DNA of 47,600 nucleotides from Calothrix anomala FACHB-343 (lineage in GTDB: Bacteria; Cyanobacteriota; Cyanobacteriia; Cyanobacteriales; Nostocaceae), in contig NZ_JACJQG010000076.1 of the NCBI RefSeq assembly GCF_014696435.1, positions 1 to 47,600 on the forward strand, read 5' to 3'. Each line of letters opens with the position of its first letter. The first letter of the stretch is position 1. Below the pieces are notes generated by a model, which made no database searches, was not told the DNA's origin, and saw only the letters and a program-made list of their open reading frames with translations. Below are positions 36,601 to 46,442 of the stretch, piece after piece. Made by a program: the position numbers and the translations under genes.

Positions 36601-39600
36601 CCAAGAAACTGGTTTTCTCTACATCGGTCAAGAAGATGTCGGTATTTGGAAATTCTCAGCTGAACCTAACGGCGGTACAACCGGTAAGTTAATTGATAAA
36701 GTTAAAGGCTTGGGTGGTAGTCACCTCACCGATGATGTGGAAGGATTGACTATTTACTACGGTAAAAATGGTACAGGCTATTTATTAGCATCTAGCCAAG
36801 GTGATAATACTTTTGTTGCTTACACCCGTGAAGGCAATAATGATTATTTGGGTAACTTTGCAATTGGTAGCAATGGCGCAATTGATAGCGTTCAAGAATC
36901 AGATGGTGCGGATGTTGTTAACGTACCCCTTGGCCCTAATTTTCCTTATGGTTTATTTGTAACTCAAGATGGTTCTAATGAACCAGCTAAATTAGTCGAA
37001 GATGATGGGGAGTTTGAAAATATCAATTCTAACTTTAAGTTAGTACCTTGGGAAAATATCGCTAACGCTTTACCCACACCTTTAAAAATTGACACCACTA
37101 GTTACAATCCCCGTAATCCTGTTGCACAACCTAAACTCACTATATATGACTTTAAAAACCTACCCAAATTAGGCACAACTTCCAAAGGTGAAGATATTTT
37201 CTTGGGTGGTTTTTCGGGGTTGTATTTCCAAGGAATTGCACCTAATGGTAATCTGCGATTTGTTACCCATACAGATAGAGGCCCTAATGGCGATTCTGTT
37301 GGTGCAAATCGACCATTTTATTTACCCAGCTTCCAACCAGAAATCGTTAATTTTGAACTCAACCGCACCACAGGCGAAATTACAATTACCAAACGCACCG
37401 GGTTATTCCGTCAAGATGGTAAAACTCCATTAACCGGATTACCAAATCTACAAGCTGGGGCGAATGGTACAGCTTATACCGATGAAATTGGCGTTGATTT
37501 AGATAATAAACCTCTACCTAACGATCCATTAGGTGCAGATTTAGAAGGAATTGTCGTGGCGGAAAATGGTGATTATTGGATGGTGGATGAATACCGCCCA
37601 GCAATTTATCATTTTGATAGTAAAGGTAAATTACTTGATAGATTTATCCCCAAAGGTACTGCAATTGCACCTAATCCCGATCAAAGTGCAGGTACTTTTG
37701 GAACTGAAATATTACCAGCAGTTTACGCCCAACGTCGCAACAATCGCGGATTTGAAGCCGTGGCTTTAGAAGGTTCTAAACTCTACGCCTTTATTCAAAG
37801 TCCAATTGATAACCCTGATGTCGCCAATGACGGAACTTCTAAAGCCTCTCGCAACCTGAGAATTTTAGAATTTGATATCATCAGCAAACAGGTGACAGGC
37901 GAATATTTATATCTTCTCGAAGGTTTACCCGCGACTGATAAAATTGGCGATGCAGTTTCTCTAGGTAAAGGTAAATTCGCAGTTGTCGAACGTGATGATA
38001 ATGGAACGTCGGCGGGGAATAAATTAATCTTCCAAATTGATTTAAAAGGCGCGACCAATATCAATAATCCTGCTAAATTTAGCTTACCATCTGGTAAAAC
38101 TATTGAACAACTAACTCCGGCGGAATTAGCTACAGCAAAAATTACCCCTGTCAGCAAAAACTTAATAGCTAATGCTGCACAGTTGGGTTACACCGGGGTG
38201 GAAAAATTAGAGGGTTTAGCATTAGTCGCACCCAACACTCTGGCATTAATTAATGATAACGATTTCAACGTTACCGGGAAAACTCCTGCGGAAAGATTGG
38301 GAATTTTAGAATTACCAAATAACATCGCAGTTACTAAACCCAAAACATCCCTAAACATCCTCTTAGTAAATGATGATGGTTATCAGGCGAAGGGTATCAA
38401 TGTTCTCTACAATAAATTAGTTGCAGCTGGTCATAAAGTCACATTAGTTGCACCAAAGCAACAACAAAGCGGTCAAGGTACAGCCCTGGATACTGATAAA
38501 TTTGGTAGACCTTTGGAGGTTGTCAATTATGAACCAAATAAATGGTATGTGGATGGTAAACCTGTTGTTACTACCTGGGCAGGAATCGATTATATCTTAA
38601 GAGATAATCCCCCAGATTTAGTGATTTCTGGAATTAATGAAGGAGAAAATCTCGGTTTAGAAGGGATTATTTCCGGGACACTGAGTGCTGCTGTATCTGC
38701 ATTAAATCGCGGTGTACCTGCGATCGCAGTCAGTGCGGGTGTTAAACTAGCAGAACGTAGCAAAGGTTACCCCAGTACTGATAAAGCCTACGATGTTGGC
38801 GCTAATTATGTTGTCGATTTAATTGCCCAATTACAAGCAAAACAAGGCAATAATTCAGCTATCTTACCAAAAGGCATCGGTTTAAATGTCAATATCCCCG
38901 CAACTGACAAAATTAAAGGTATAGCCTTTACAGAGTTTGATAGTGCAGGTAGTTTTGATTTCAAATTTGGGGAATTACCATCTAACTTTGGGACAGGTCA
39001 AGGTATACTTTATACCCAAAATTCTTTACCCAAGGGAACTAAGCCAAAGCCATTCTCAGAAGGCGAACAATTCTTAGCAGGTAAGGTGACAGTCACTCCT
39101 TTTGATGGCGATTGGGGTACAACTCCAGATAAACGCCAAGCACTGAGTTCTCTTGTTAACTTAGAAGTCCCTGGTTTAACGGATGAAATCAAACCTGCTA
39201 GCAAGGCGTTAAATATTTTGCTGGTGAATGATGATGGTTATCAAGCAAAAGGTATTGATGTCATCTACAAAGCTTTAACTGCTGCTGGTCACAATGTTAT
39301 CTTAGTCGCACCCAAAGACCAACAAAGCGGGAAAGGTACTTCCATCAACACCAACAAAATCTTTCAGAATACCGAAGTTGCAGAATTTGATACCAGCAAA
39401 AACAAATGGTATGTCGATGGTACTCCGGTTGTTACCACTTGGGCGGGATTAGATTACATTCTACCCAACAAAGAGAAAATTGCTAAACCAGATTTGGTCA
39501 TTTCCGGGATTAACGAAGGTGAAAACATCGGTTTAGATGCCATTTCTTCTGGTACAATCAGTGCGGCGGTGACTGCATTACAAAATGGTATTCCCGCGAT

Positions 39601-42463
39601 CGCAGTTAGCGCCGGAATTGACCTTGCTGGATTACAAACAGGCGACAAATCCAGCACCGAAAAAGCCTATGAAATCGGTGCGAGGCTGGTTGTTGAAGCA
39701 ATTAACCAACTCCAAGCCACTCAAGGTAGTAACGCAGATTTACTTCCCAAAGGTGTGGGTTTAAATATCAATATCCCCGCTTATAACCCGGATATACCCA
39801 AATTCAGCACAATTACGGGGGTAGCAGTTACCAAATTTGACCAAGCTAGCAGCCTCGGTTTAAAGGTTGGTGAAATTCAGCCGGGAGTTCCTGGCTTAAC
39901 TTTAGGCGCTTCCAGCAATACAGGCACAGGGGATTTATCATCGGAAGGGGGTAGATTCTTAGAGCGAAATATTACAATTACCCCCATCGATGGTAATTGG
40001 AGTGCAACCCCAACCAGCCGTGAACAAGTCGCCAACGCTGCTACACCCATCTCGGTAAATGGAATCGCTAGCGGTGACACCACCCACAACTCTACAGTTC
40101 TGTGGGCGCGGAGTATCTTCCCCGGAAAAGTAAAATTTGAATATTCCACTGATGCCAACTTTAGCGCGATCACCGGCACAAAAACCATCAATGTTACCAA
40201 TATCAACCAGCCAGTGAAAGTTAATGTTGGTGGTTTGCAAGCGGGAACCCAGTATTATTACAGAGTCACCGATGCAGCAGGCGCAACCGCCACAGGTAAA
40301 TTTAGTACGGCTGCAAATCTTGGTACAAAAGCAGGGTTAAAATTCGGTGTCTCTGGCGACTGGCGCGGCGAATTAGCACCCTATCCAGCTATTAGCAATG
40401 CAGATGAGGCGAATCTGAAATTCTTCTTTGAATTTGGCGATACCATCTATGCAGACTATCCTTCACCGGGACTGAGAAACCCAGACGGGACAGAAAAAGC
40501 CCAAGCTACAACTTTAGAAGATTACCGCGCCAAACAAGCAGAAGTCTACAGCGATCGCTATGGTAAAAATACTTGGCAAGATTTACGGGCTTCCACCTCT
40601 ATTTTGGCAACCATTGACGACCATGAAGTAGTCAACGACTTCCCCGGCGGTAAGAATTTAGCAACCGCCTCCGCCGCCGAACAAGCCTTATTCGGTGCGA
40701 CTTCCGGCTTAGTCAACGACTCGCCCCTCTACGAAAACGGTCTGCAAGCCTTCCAAGAATACAACCCCATCCGCGATCGCTTCTACGGTCAAACAGGTGA
40801 TGCCCGCACTGATGGAGAACGCAAACTTTACCGTTATAATACATACGGCAGTGATGCTGCCACCTTCGTTCTCGATGCCCGTTCTTTCCGAGATCCAGAA
40901 TTACCAGATGTTACTAATCCCAACGATCCGGCGCAAGTTGCTGATTTTCTGAGTAAGTCTTTTCAAGGCGATCGCACTTTATTAGGAAAGCAACAACTAA
41001 AAGACCTCAAACACGACCTCAAACAAGCTCAGAAAAATGGCATCACCTGGAAGTTTATCATGGTGCCAGAGCCAATTCAGAATTTAGGGGTGCTGGCAGC
41101 AAGCGATCGCTTTGAAGGTTACGCCGCCGAACGCACGGAAATTCTTAAATTCATCAACGATAACAACATCAGTAATGTTGTTTTTGTCACGGCTGATATT
41201 CACGGTACAGTAGTCAACAACCTCACTTACCAATTAGCGCCAGGTCAACCACAAATTGCTACCAGTGCCTTTGAAATCAGCACCGGTTCCGTAGCTTTCG
41301 ATGCACCGTTAGGCCCCACATTAGCAGACTTTCTCACCCCTGCCCAAAAAGCCTTATACAATTCTCTGCCTGTCGCCAATGATGCCGATAGTCTAGTCAA
41401 TGACAAAGACGATTTCATCAAACAGGCGATCAACGCTGGTTTAACTCCTCTGGGTTACGATCCTGTAGGCTTAAATAACAATCTCCTCCAAGCCAACGGC
41501 TTAATTAACGCCAAACTATTACAAGGAGATTACATCGCCACTCAAACTTACGGCTGGACTGAGTTTAATATTGACCCCCAAACTCAAAAGCTAACTGTTA
41601 CCACCTATGGTATAGAACCATACACCCGTGAGGAATTAGCCGCTAACCCCAGCGCAGTTACCAACCGTCAACCGCAAATTGTCAGCCAGTTTGAAGTAGA
41701 TCCCGCCAAAACATCAGAGATTCCAGGTTCTACCTACAATCTCCAGCCTGGTCAAACTATATCCACAAGTAACGGTGCGGATACTATCGAGGGTAGCCAA
41801 GACAATAATATTAAAACCGGTAACGGTGATGACACAGTATTTGCTGGTAGCGACTCTTTAGTCTCCACAGGTAATGGAAGCGATCGCGTTTTTGTGGGTG
41901 TGAATAGCCCTGCTAAAAATACTACTGTTAATGGTGATGCAGGTAACGATGAACTCACCGTAGTTGAAGCTAGTGGTAGCAATCGTCTATCTGGGGGTGC
42001 TGGTTCTGATACCCTGAAAGTAATTGAAGGTTCTCATCAATTCCTCTTCGGTGGTTCTGGTAACGACATCCTCACCAGTAACGGTAACAATAACCGACTT
42101 AATGGTGGTTCCGATGATGACACACTTTTCGCTAACACCAATGACACCTTACTAGGTGGTAATGGCGATGATATCTTATTTGCTGGACAAGGCGGTGGTA
42201 ATCGCCTAACTGGTGGTGCTGGTAGCGATCAATTTTGGATTGCTAATGCTAGTATTCCAATTAGTAAAAACATTGTTACTGATTTTACTCCAGGAATTGA
42301 CATCATTGGCCTTGGTGGTCTTGGATTAACTCAATTCAATGACCTAAATTTAATACAACAGTGTAGTGATACTTTAGTGAAAATTGGAAATTCGGAGTTA
42401 GCTTCCTTACGCGGAATTACCGCAAATACCCTCACTGCTAGTAACTTTACTTTCATGGCGTGA
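33665..42463 (+). CDS. Giant RTX exoprotein: EEP + phytase-like + beta-propeller phytase + 2 SurE + PhoD
   Basis: A 2932-residue secreted multi-phosphatase. Order (approximate residues): EEP nuclease/phosphatase 1-390 ([31 protein letters not shown]); phytase-like esterase 395-770 ([20 protein letters not shown]); beta-propeller phytase 775-1150 ([20 protein letters not shown]); second phytase-like esterase 1155-1555 ([26 protein letters not shown]); two SurE nucleotidases 1560-1840 and 1847-2125 (both [12 protein letters not shown] and ISGINEGEN); PhoD phosphatase with Fn3-like start 2128-2690 ([25 protein letters not shown]); RTX repeats 2695-2932 ([16 protein letters not shown]). There is no N-terminal signal; the RTX end implies type I export. 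Together the domains could release phosphate from DNA, phytate, nucleotides and phosphoesters. No ABC exporter genes are adjacent. Confidence 0.93.
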   Translation: MVTTKTIRFSQFNASLNRNADGQLITDLSTPNNNQAKAVAEIIQRSNPDILLINEFDYFSANPQQAVKLFQQNYLAVSQNGANTVNYPYFYIAPSNTGIASGFDLNNDGKIVTTPGASGYGDDAFGFGNFPGQFGMLLLSKHPIDTANIRTFQNFLWKDMPDSLLSTISIPNSNTPWYSSEEQNALRLSSKSHWDVPIKINGETIHVLLSHPTPPTFDGSEDRNGKRNHDEIRFWADYITPGKGDYIYDDAGKKGGIAAGSSFVIMGDQNADPVDGDSYDNAIRQLLQNPGINTNVIPSSLGASQQATLQGGANLNQRGNANFDTADFADTAPGNLRTDYVLPSADLTVSNSAVFWPVNTDPNFPLVGTFPFPSSDHRLVYADVEVGATTAGKTIPDVGFLGQTILPTGFIPPGVAGIVNGVQAPLGGLSGVAYDAAKNQFYAIADDRSQFAPARFYTFTTDPEKIATDGVIFTDVTPLKDANGNFFSINSLDPEGIALTNNGTVFISSEGEVNPGAGRVTNPFIKEFSLTTGQEVRSLPVPTKFLPVVEDTNGNSVVDAGDTQKAGVYNNLAFESLTITPDQKTLFTATENALFQDGSRVTTTTGSRSRILQYNLVTGQPEKEYLYITDASVTPNPATGFSDNGLVDLLAIDNRGTLLAVERSFAQGVGNTIKIYEITLQGATDISSIDSLKDFSETQLAAIQPAQKRLVLNLNDLDLPNGTDNIEGIAFGAKLADGRQSIVLVSDNNFNPAQFTQILTLDADLVPTAAPKVETRPDLFDDETLPTDQRADADDPAIYINANNAADSLVLTSVKNAGLRVYDLSGKLLQEVNPGGIRYNNIDLQYGFKLGNEKIDIAVASDRGNDKLAIFKINPNPTTPGKYLENITDSSIGTIFQAPPFLAPYSSSSRSSYGLALYRSPITNDYYVFTSRRETGDIAQFKLIDKGNGKIGAERVREFTIPSPSDSERSAQTEGMVVDQETGFLYIGQEDVGIWKFSAEPNGGTTGKLIDKVKGLGGSHLTDDVEGLTIYYGKNGTGYLLASSQGDNTFVAYTREGNNDYLGNFAIGSNGAIDSVQESDGADVVNVPLGPNFPYGLFVTQDGSNEPAKLVEDDGEFENINSNFKLVPWENIANALPTPLKIDTTSYNPRNPVAQPKLTIYDFKNLPKLGTTSKGEDIFLGGFSGLYFQGIAPNGNLRFVTHTDRGPNGDSVGANRPFYLPSFQPEIVNFELNRTTGEITITKRTGLFRQDGKTPLTGLPNLQAGANGTAYTDEIGVDLDNKPLPNDPLGADLEGIVVAENGDYWMVDEYRPAIYHFDSKGKLLDRFIPKGTAIAPNPDQSAGTFGTEILPAVYAQRRNNRGFEAVALEGSKLYAFIQSPIDNPDVANDGTSKASRNLRILEFDIISKQVTGEYLYLLEGLPATDKIGDAVSLGKGKFAVVERDDNGTSAGNKLIFQIDLKGATNINNPAKFSLPSGKTIEQLTPAELATAKITPVSKNLIANAAQLGYTGVEKLEGLALVAPNTLALINDNDFNVTGKTPAERLGILELPNNIAVTKPKTSLNILLVNDDGYQAKGINVLYNKLVAAGHKVTLVAPKQQQSGQGTALDTDKFGRPLEVVNYEPNKWYVDGKPVVTTWAGIDYILRDNPPDLVISGINEGENLGLEGIISGTLSAAVSALNRGVPAIAVSAGVKLAERSKGYPSTDKAYDVGANYVVDLIAQLQAKQGNNSAILPKGIGLNVNIPATDKIKGIAFTEFDSAGSFDFKFGELPSNFGTGQGILYTQNSLPKGTKPKPFSEGEQFLAGKVTVTPFDGDWGTTPDKRQALSSLVNLEVPGLTDEIKPASKALNILLVNDDGYQAKGIDVIYKALTAAGHNVILVAPKDQQSGKGTSINTNKIFQNTEVAEFDTSKNKWYVDGTPVVTTWAGLDYILPNKEKIAKPDLVISGINEGENIGLDAISSGTISAAVTALQNGIPAIAVSAGIDLAGLQTGDKSSTEKAYEIGARLVVEAINQLQATQGSNADLLPKGVGLNINIPAYNPDIPKFSTITGVAVTKFDQASSLGLKVGEIQPGVPGLTLGASSNTGTGDLSSEGGRFLERNITITPIDGNWSATPTSREQVANAATPISVNGIASGDTTHNSTVLWARSIFPGKVKFEYSTDANFSAITGTKTINVTNINQPVKVNVGGLQAGTQYYYRVTDAAGATATGKFSTAANLGTKAGLKFGVSGDWRGELAPYPAISNADEANLKFFFEFGDTIYADYPSPGLRNPDGTEKAQATTLEDYRAKQAEVYSDRYGKNTWQDLRASTSILATIDDHEVVNDFPGGKNLATASAAEQALFGATSGLVNDSPLYENGLQAFQEYNPIRDRFYGQTGDARTDGERKLYRYNTYGSDAATFVLDARSFRDPELPDVTNPNDPAQVADFLSKSFQGDRTLLGKQQLKDLKHDLKQAQKNGITWKFIMVPEPIQNLGVLAASDRFEGYAAERTEILKFINDNNISNVVFVTADIHGTVVNNLTYQLAPGQPQIATSAFEISTGSVAFDAPLGPTLADFLTPAQKALYNSLPVANDADSLVNDKDDFIKQAINAGLTPLGYDPVGLNNNLLQANGLINAKLLQGDYIATQTYGWTEFNIDPQTQKLTVTTYGIEPYTREELAANPSAVTNRQPQIVSQFEVDPAKTSEIPGSTYNLQPGQTISTSNGADTIEGSQDNNIKTGNGDDTVFAGSDSLVSTGNGSDRVFVGVNSPAKNTTVNGDAGNDELTVVEASGSNRLSGGAGSDTLKVIEGSHQFLFGGSGNDILTSNGNNNRLNGGSDDDTLFANTNDTLLGGNGDDILFAGQGGGNRLTGGAGSDQFWIANASIPISKNIVTDFTPGIDIIGLGGLGLTQFNDLNLIQQCSDTLVKIGNSELASLRGITANTLTASNFTFMA

Positions 42464-42492
42464 AAATACAGCCAATTGCAGATAATTAGTAG

Positions 42493-42526
42493 GGACACAA
42501 CAATATTGTGTCCTGATATCTTTTTT
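42493..42526 (+). terminator. Rho-independent terminator of the giant phosphatase gene
   Basis: GGACACAA, a 5-base loop, TTGTGTCC (42493-42513), then a T6 run at 42521-42526. It lies 30 bp after the stop codon. Confidence 0.75.
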
Positions 42527-42646
42527 GTCAGCTGGTAAGATCTATCCCCAATGGAGAGAGAATAACCCCCGAAGGGCGATCGGTTTTGTTACACAACTTA
42601 GCAAAACATCACCTACAAGCTGAATGAAGGGTGTTATATTCGGTTT

Positions 42647-42664
42647 GGTACGAAATGGGTACGG
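42647..42664 (+). repeat. 18-bp inverted repeat, left arm
   Basis: GGTACGAAATGGGTACGG. The reverse complement of 42850-42867 is GGTATGAAATTGGTACGG, identical at 16 of 18 positions. The two arms bracket the tRNA-Pro fragment and may be recombinase-binding arms of the attachment site. Confidence 0.55.
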
Positions 42665-42688
42665 TTCGCGTTAAGGTTCAAATGGGAA

Positions 42689-42720
42689 AGCCTGCCGAAT
42701 CCTGAAAAGGAAGGCAGGCT
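42689..42720. terminator. Strong hairpin 3' of the tRNA fragment
   Basis: AGCCTGCC (42689-42696) pairs with GGCAGGCT (42713-42720), with an inner CCT/AGG pair. It sits 15 bp downstream of the tRNA 3' end in the tRNA direction, so it may once have terminated the tRNA transcript. AGGGATTTT follows on the plus strand. Confidence 0.5.
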
Positions 42721-42734
42721 AGGGATTTTAATAA

Positions 42735-42782
42735 TCGGAGCGGCGGGATTCGAACCCACGACCTCCACTACCCCAAAGTGGC
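42735..42782 (-). tRNA. 3' half of tRNA-Pro(GGG): integration-site fragment, not a functional gene
   Basis: On the minus strand: anticodon stem CCACT/AGTGG, loop TTGGGGT (anticodon GGG), variable loop AGGTC, T arm GTGGG-TTCGAAT-CCCGC, acceptor 3' strand CGCTCCG and discriminator A. The expected 5' acceptor strand (CGGAGCG) and D arm are absent; the upstream sequence (GGCTTGCATAGAG...) cannot fold as a tRNA. A 3' tRNA half is the usual footprint left at the far end of an element integrated into a tRNA gene. The missing part is on the high-coordinate side, so the element extends to the right. Confidence 0.8.
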
Positions 42783-42849
42783 TCTATGCAAGCCTTTTAG
42801 CCCCATCCAGCAGCGATCCTAGCCAAGAATTTAAAAGCTTATTTCAATT

Positions 42850-42867
42850 CCGTACCAATTTCATACC
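42850..42867 (-). repeat. 18-bp inverted repeat, right arm
   Basis: CCGTACCAATTTCATACC, the partner of 42647-42664 with two mismatches. It lies 68 bp inside the presumed element from the tRNA fragment. Confidence 0.55.
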
Positions 42868-42982
42868 ACTCTAGCACTTAAATCGGCTGAAGGTCTAGGT
42901 ATTTAAAGAAATAGCTACAATCACTAGGCAATCAATCGAAGTTATCTGTGCGCCTGATTTAAGCAGCATTAGTCCTTTTAAT

Positions 42983-43993
42983 TTATTTAGCAGCTACAAG
43001 TTCTTTACTCTCTTCATTGGAATGTTGATTATTCTCCTGTTCTAACCTTTCAATGATTCGCTTAGATATTTCAGATACTTTTCGATATATCATGGTCTCA
43101 GCCTTAGTCTCCTCTAAGAATATCTTCCATGCTCTATCCAATGTTTTATCTAATTCTTCAATTCCTTTTACTTTAGGTTGGAGATTTTTCTTTAATGTTT
43201 CACCTGGTTTAACTCCAAAGATAATCCATTTACCTATGTACTCTCCATATCTCTGGCGTGTTTCCCTTGTGGTATAATGTTCTCTCCTAGCAAAATTCTG
43301 AGCAACAATTCTAATAGTTTTATTATAATCCTCAGCATTCAGTGATGCTTTAGATATAGAAGTTATACCTTCCGAATTAGCACCAAATTTCTGTGCTTCT
43401 AGGTGGGCTATCTCTGCTCCTCTCATACGCCTAGAATCATTATATTGAATCAACAATGGTAGTAGATAATCATCCCTTTTTATATCTATATAAATGGTTC
43501 TTACTGACTGCTCCAAATAATTATCAAATAATTTTTGTATTTGCGCTTCATCCTTGGATTTACTTTTAGCTAAGAGGGCGAATACATGAGCAATAGCAAA
43601 TATTCTATGTCTACCGCCAATCAAATAAATTTCTTTTTCTAAAACTCCCACTACAATATCAATGATTAACCATTGGTGTTCTATAAAAATTGAACGGGCA
43701 AGTTCTTTAACCCGTTCTGTTTTAATCTCATATTGCTTAAACTTTCCCTCACTATTAGGTAAGGCTTTTGTCAGAATTTCTCTCAATGTATAAGACTTTG
43801 ATCCCGGTATTGAAGTATAAAGCTCTTGATAATTTTTAGTAAAACTCTCTTTATCGTCTCCTTCAATATTTAAATCTACATCTGGCAATTCTTTAGATTT
43901 AATGAAACAAGAAGACTTTTTGTCTGAGGAGAGTTGTATAAACTTTCTGTAATTTAAATCACTTGAACTTTGAGGCGTTTGATTAGTATTCAT
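42983..43993 (-). CDS. ParB/sulfiredoxin-fold-like protein on the element
   Basis: Not a named gene. The product of about 336 residues carries a ParB/Srx-type segment: VKELARSIFIEHQWLIIDIVV, then EIYLIGGRHRIFAIAHVFALL, comparable to the LAxSI...YxLIxGxRRxxA pattern of ParB-like nucleases and partition proteins. GGRHR also recalls the DGQHR motif of DndB-like proteins. A long charged alpha-helical C-terminal part follows (KRIIERLEQENNQHSNEE). It may serve partition, plasmid-like maintenance, or a modification-dependent system; no ParA partner is visible. ATG 43993 gives the plausible start (MNTNQTPQSS); an in-frame ATG at 44110 adds 39 residues of uncertain character. No Shine-Dalgarno sequence is seen at either. 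No HIP1, unlike chromosomal neighbours. Confidence 0.65.
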   Translation of the reverse strand: MNTNQTPQSSSDLNYRKFIQLSSDKKSSCFIKSKELPDVDLNIEGDDKESFTKNYQELYTSIPGSKSYTLREILTKALPNSEGKFKQYEIKTERVKELARSIFIEHQWLIIDIVVGVLEKEIYLIGGRHRIFAIAHVFALLAKSKSKDEAQIQKLFDNYLEQSVRTIYIDIKRDDYLLPLLIQYNDSRRMRGAEIAHLEAQKFGANSEGITSISKASLNAEDYNKTIRIVAQNFARREHYTTRETRQRYGEYIGKWIIFGVKPGETLKKNLQPKVKGIEELDKTLDRAWKIFLEETKAETMIYRKVSEISKRIIERLEQENNQHSNEESKELVAAK

Positions 43994-44110
43994 GATCAAA
44001 TATCTAAATAATACAAATTTCAGTAAGTAATCAGAGGATTCTCTAACTAATTGCACTCGATTATCTACTGATAGATCTTCTATGAGCAATCTGGAACTGA
44101 GTATGTGCAT

Positions 44111-44499
44111 TGAGGCTAATCAGTTAGCAGATTTCTCATAATATATACTCTACCCATCAGTAATTCAGGTACGGTATTCACCCATTTGTATTAGTGTTTA
44201 CCGAAGGGTTATACCCCTCATGCTGCTGCTTATGTAGCCATGCTGATATATAAAGGTTCGTAATCTAGAATTTAGGGATAATTTATTAAGTTTCATTTAT
44301 ATCAGCCTACTGAGATACCTAAGCTTAAATTACCCAGATTCGAGCTTAGTCTAACAAAATAATTTATAAGATTCGCCTAAGAGAAAGCATAGTAATACTC
44401 ATTTAATTAAATGGCTAAGTAGGTAAATACGCGGTTAACATAATTTCTTAGTCTAGGTTAGGACAGATATAGCCTATTATTCCCTACTTATACTGTTAT
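44111..44499. other. Gene-free A+T-rich gap on the element
   Basis: No convincing gene. It contains the HetR-like palindrome at 44203-44221 and otherwise A+T-rich DNA that must hold the promoter of the ParB-like gene (leftward) and perhaps that of the small membrane peptide (rightward). Confidence 0.45.
44203..44221. promoter_or_regulatory. HetR-type palindrome candidate on the element
   Basis: GAAGGGTTATACCCCTCAT contains GGGT-TAT-ACCC followed by CTCAT, the same layout as 5435-5453 and as the Anabaena hetP site. It lies about 210 bp upstream of the ParB-like start chosen here (93 bp from the alternative ATG at 44110). It may instead be an element-specific operator. Confidence 0.35.
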
Positions 44500-44664
44500 A
44501 TGTCTAACTCTAAAAATCCCCAAGATTGGTTCTATTGGCCTATTCTTATCTTTGTATGGGTAGGTGGGTATCTTTTAATTAGACAAATCCCACTAGATAA
44601 TTATGGACTTAAACATTTAATACTATTTTGTATGATTTGCTTTACTATGGTCTTTTGTAAATAA
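44500..44664 (+). CDS. Small two-helix membrane peptide, 54 aa
   Basis: A 54-residue frame beginning MSNSKNPQDWFYWP, with two hydrophobic helices (ILIFVWVGGYLLI and LILFCMICFTMVF) joined by a short polar turn. No family recognised. Small membrane peptides of this shape occur as toxins, holins or regulators on mobile elements, but nothing here decides between them. No clear Shine-Dalgarno sequence. Confidence 0.45.
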   Translation: MSNSKNPQDWFYWPILIFVWVGGYLLIRQIPLDNYGLKHLILFCMICFTMVFCK

Positions 44665-44920
44665 TTATTTATTTAGGTAATTTGAGTAGCTATTTAACCT
44701 CAATAAACTCAGAACATTTAATATAAGTCAATCTTATTATTTATTTTTTAAAGGATGTAGCTCTTGCAGATTTGCCTCATAACTAGACAGAGCTATCTAT
44801 AGCCTAATCAGATTATTCTGATATCAATAATCCAATAATAACCGTAATTTTTAGGATGACATCGACAAAATTGATTATTTAGGATTAATATAAACGTTAA
44901 ATAACTACTTTTAAGCGCTT

Positions 44921-45193
44921 ATGGAGACTTTATTGGCTGGTTTAATAGGAAGGGTAGTTATAATTTTATTTGTAGTTGGTTTGTGTCTTTTAGCTTGGTT
45001 AGGAGAGAAAATTTTATTAATAATACCCAAGCCAGTTAGATTGTCAATCTACTTATTTCTGGTTACTTTTTGGGGGTCAGTTTGTTGGGAGTTGATAAGT
45101 AAAGGACAATGGGGAGGAGCTATCTTTGCCTGTTCAATTGAATTACTGTTCTTCTGGGGTTACCACATGATTGTAGAAGATCCTACAGCCTAA
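44921..45193 (+). CDS. Small membrane protein, 90 aa, unknown
   Basis: Unrecognised. Three hydrophobic segments: VVIILFVVGLCLLAWLG, LSIYLFLVTFWGSVCW and AIFACSIELLFFWGYHM, ending in an acidic tail (VEDPTA). The start ATG at 44921 gives METLLAGLIG. It lies 123 bp upstream of the PD-(D/E)XK-like gene in the same direction and might be co-transcribed with it. It may be an inner-membrane accessory or immunity-type protein, which is speculation. Confidence 0.6.
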   Translation: METLLAGLIGRVVIILFVVGLCLLAWLGEKILLIIPKPVRLSIYLFLVTFWGSVCWELISKGQWGGAIFACSIELLFFWGYHMIVEDPTA

Positions 45194-45316
45194 AGTTATA
45201 AATTAAATAAACCTTTAGAACCAAGCGCCCACTATTTGCTATTTATATTTCTCTATATTTGAGTAAATAGACTTATTCAAGTCTTATAAACTGTAAATCT
45301 CATATAGAGAAATATA

Positions 45317-46384
45317 ATGTTAAACATTAAAGAATCAATCTTATCTAGAGAACCAGAAGCAAATCTATCAACTCTTTCTGAGTTAATGCACCTGGTTGAT
45401 AAATATAATCTGAAGTGGGTTCCATCTAACCAAGGTAATGGGGCTTATTTTATTATGAGCCAACTTAGTGAAGCTAAGGGATTGGATAAAGAAGATTATT
45501 TAAAGAATTGGGCTAATTTGACGGGTAGTGTAGAAAACAACTCGTCAGAATCCACGACCTCTCTTTTACAGAGGTCGTCAGAATCCTTAGCTGGTAAGGC
45601 TTTCAAACTGGAAGGTGAAGAGCTAAGAAATTTCAAGGATAATTACTTCCAGGTTACTGGTGAATCATTAGGGAGAATTAATTCCCTTTGGGTAGGTGAT
45701 TGGCTTCACGGTTATGCATATCTAGTACAAGGTAATAGTGAGGCCGCTAAAGATTTCCAATCTCTAGGAGCTGAAGCTATTAAGAAAGGAGTAGATAGAG
45801 AGTTACCACCTATTGATAATGTAGATAGAAAATTACTATATAATTCTGGATGGAAGAAAGAAGCTGACCTACAAATAGCATTAAGTTATTTAGCCTCATA
45901 CACTCCATTTAAACTAACCTCTGAATTCCCCGTTGAAGATTATTCTGATAGCAAAACAGAAGTTAGACGCTTTGATTTATTTAGAGTGCAGCCACATAAA
46001 ACTAAAAGAAGTATTATATACTGCTTTGAATTAAAGAAAGATATTATTGATTACTATGATTTAATAGACGCTATAGAAGCCAAGAGATATGTTCAATTAT
46101 TAAAAGATAGATTCACAACTAAAGAGATTAAGATGTACCTTGTAGCCCCATTTGGAGGCACTGGAGCAGCTTTAGAGAAAGCTCAAGAGTACCCTGAAGT
46201 AGAAATATGGACTGTACAAAAGATGGCTTTATTCTTGAAAGAGAAAGTTAAAGCATACCATCCTAAAGATAAATATTTCGTGGACAATATTCTCTGTGAG
46301 ATGGATATAATTAAGAAATTATTAACCCTACCGTCTCTACCATCTAAGAATATAATTCCTCTAAACGGTAAAAAGGTCGCTTAA
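45317..46384 (+). CDS. PD-(D/E)XK nuclease-like protein
   Basis: No named family. The 355 residues contain a helix with E182 (KKEADLQIALSYLA), then RRFDLFRV with D220 and YCFELKKDI with E238-L-K240. This is the E...D...E-x-K arrangement of PD-(D/E)XK nucleases, followed by a helix (IEAKRYVQLL) that often carries a further conserved residue. The ending KMYLVAPFGGTGAALEKA...VEIWTVQKM resembles the last strand and helix of such folds. It could be a restriction-like or recombination nuclease carried by the element. The N-terminal region (1-130) is unassigned and includes an 11-residue insertion (76-90 region) made by a palindromic DNA repeat. ATG 45317 has a weak AGAG upstream. Confidence 0.6.
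   Translation: MLNIKESILSREPEANLSTLSELMHLVDKYNLKWVPSNQGNGAYFIMSQLSEAKGLDKEDYLKNWANLTGSVENNSSESTTSLLQRSSESLAGKAFKLEGEELRNFKDNYFQVTGESLGRINSLWVGDWLHGYAYLVQGNSEAAKDFQSLGAEAIKKGVDRELPPIDNVDRKLLYNSGWKKEADLQIALSYLASYTPFKLTSEFPVEDYSDSKTEVRRFDLFRVQPHKTKRSIIYCFELKKDIIDYYDLIDAIEAKRYVQLLKDRFTTKEIKMYLVAPFGGTGAALEKAQEYPEVEIWTVQKMALFLKEKVKAYHPKDKYFVDNILCEMDIIKKLLTLPSLPSKNIIPLNGKKVA
45542..45586 (+). repeat. In-frame 33-bp duplication carrying a hairpin
   Basis: TCGTCAGAATCC occurs at 45542-45553 and 45575-45586. Between them lies ACGACCTCT, loop CTTTTAC, AGAGGTCGT, a perfect 9-bp stem. The period is 33 bp, so the frame is kept, encoding SSES-TTSLLQR-SSES. Confidence 0.8.
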
Positions 46385-46409
46385 TCAATTAAATAGACAA
46401 AATAAAAGT

Positions 46410-46434
46410 CCCCCACTCTAACAAGAGATGGGGG
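46410..46434. terminator. Bidirectional terminator between convergent genes
   Basis: CCCCCA...TCT, loop AACA, AGA...TGGGGG (46410-46434), flanked by A-rich sequence on the left and ATATTT on the right. It lies between the convergent nuclease-like gene and the gene at 46443. Confidence 0.7.
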
Positions 46435-46442
46435 ATATTTCA

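Noticed and set aside
39010-40240. Minus-strand frames within the giant phosphatase gene
   Set aside because: Shadows of the SurE and PhoD coding region with no domain similarity.
42735-42782. Functional tRNA-Pro gene
   Set aside because: No 5' acceptor strand or D arm can be found next to it.
44111-44220. Toxin-antitoxin or small gene upstream of the ParB-like gene
   Set aside because: No open frame of coding character was found in either direction.
44665-44920. Small RNA or terminator between the two membrane-protein genes
   Set aside because: TAGCTCT...AGAGCTA can pair but the loop is long and no T-run follows.
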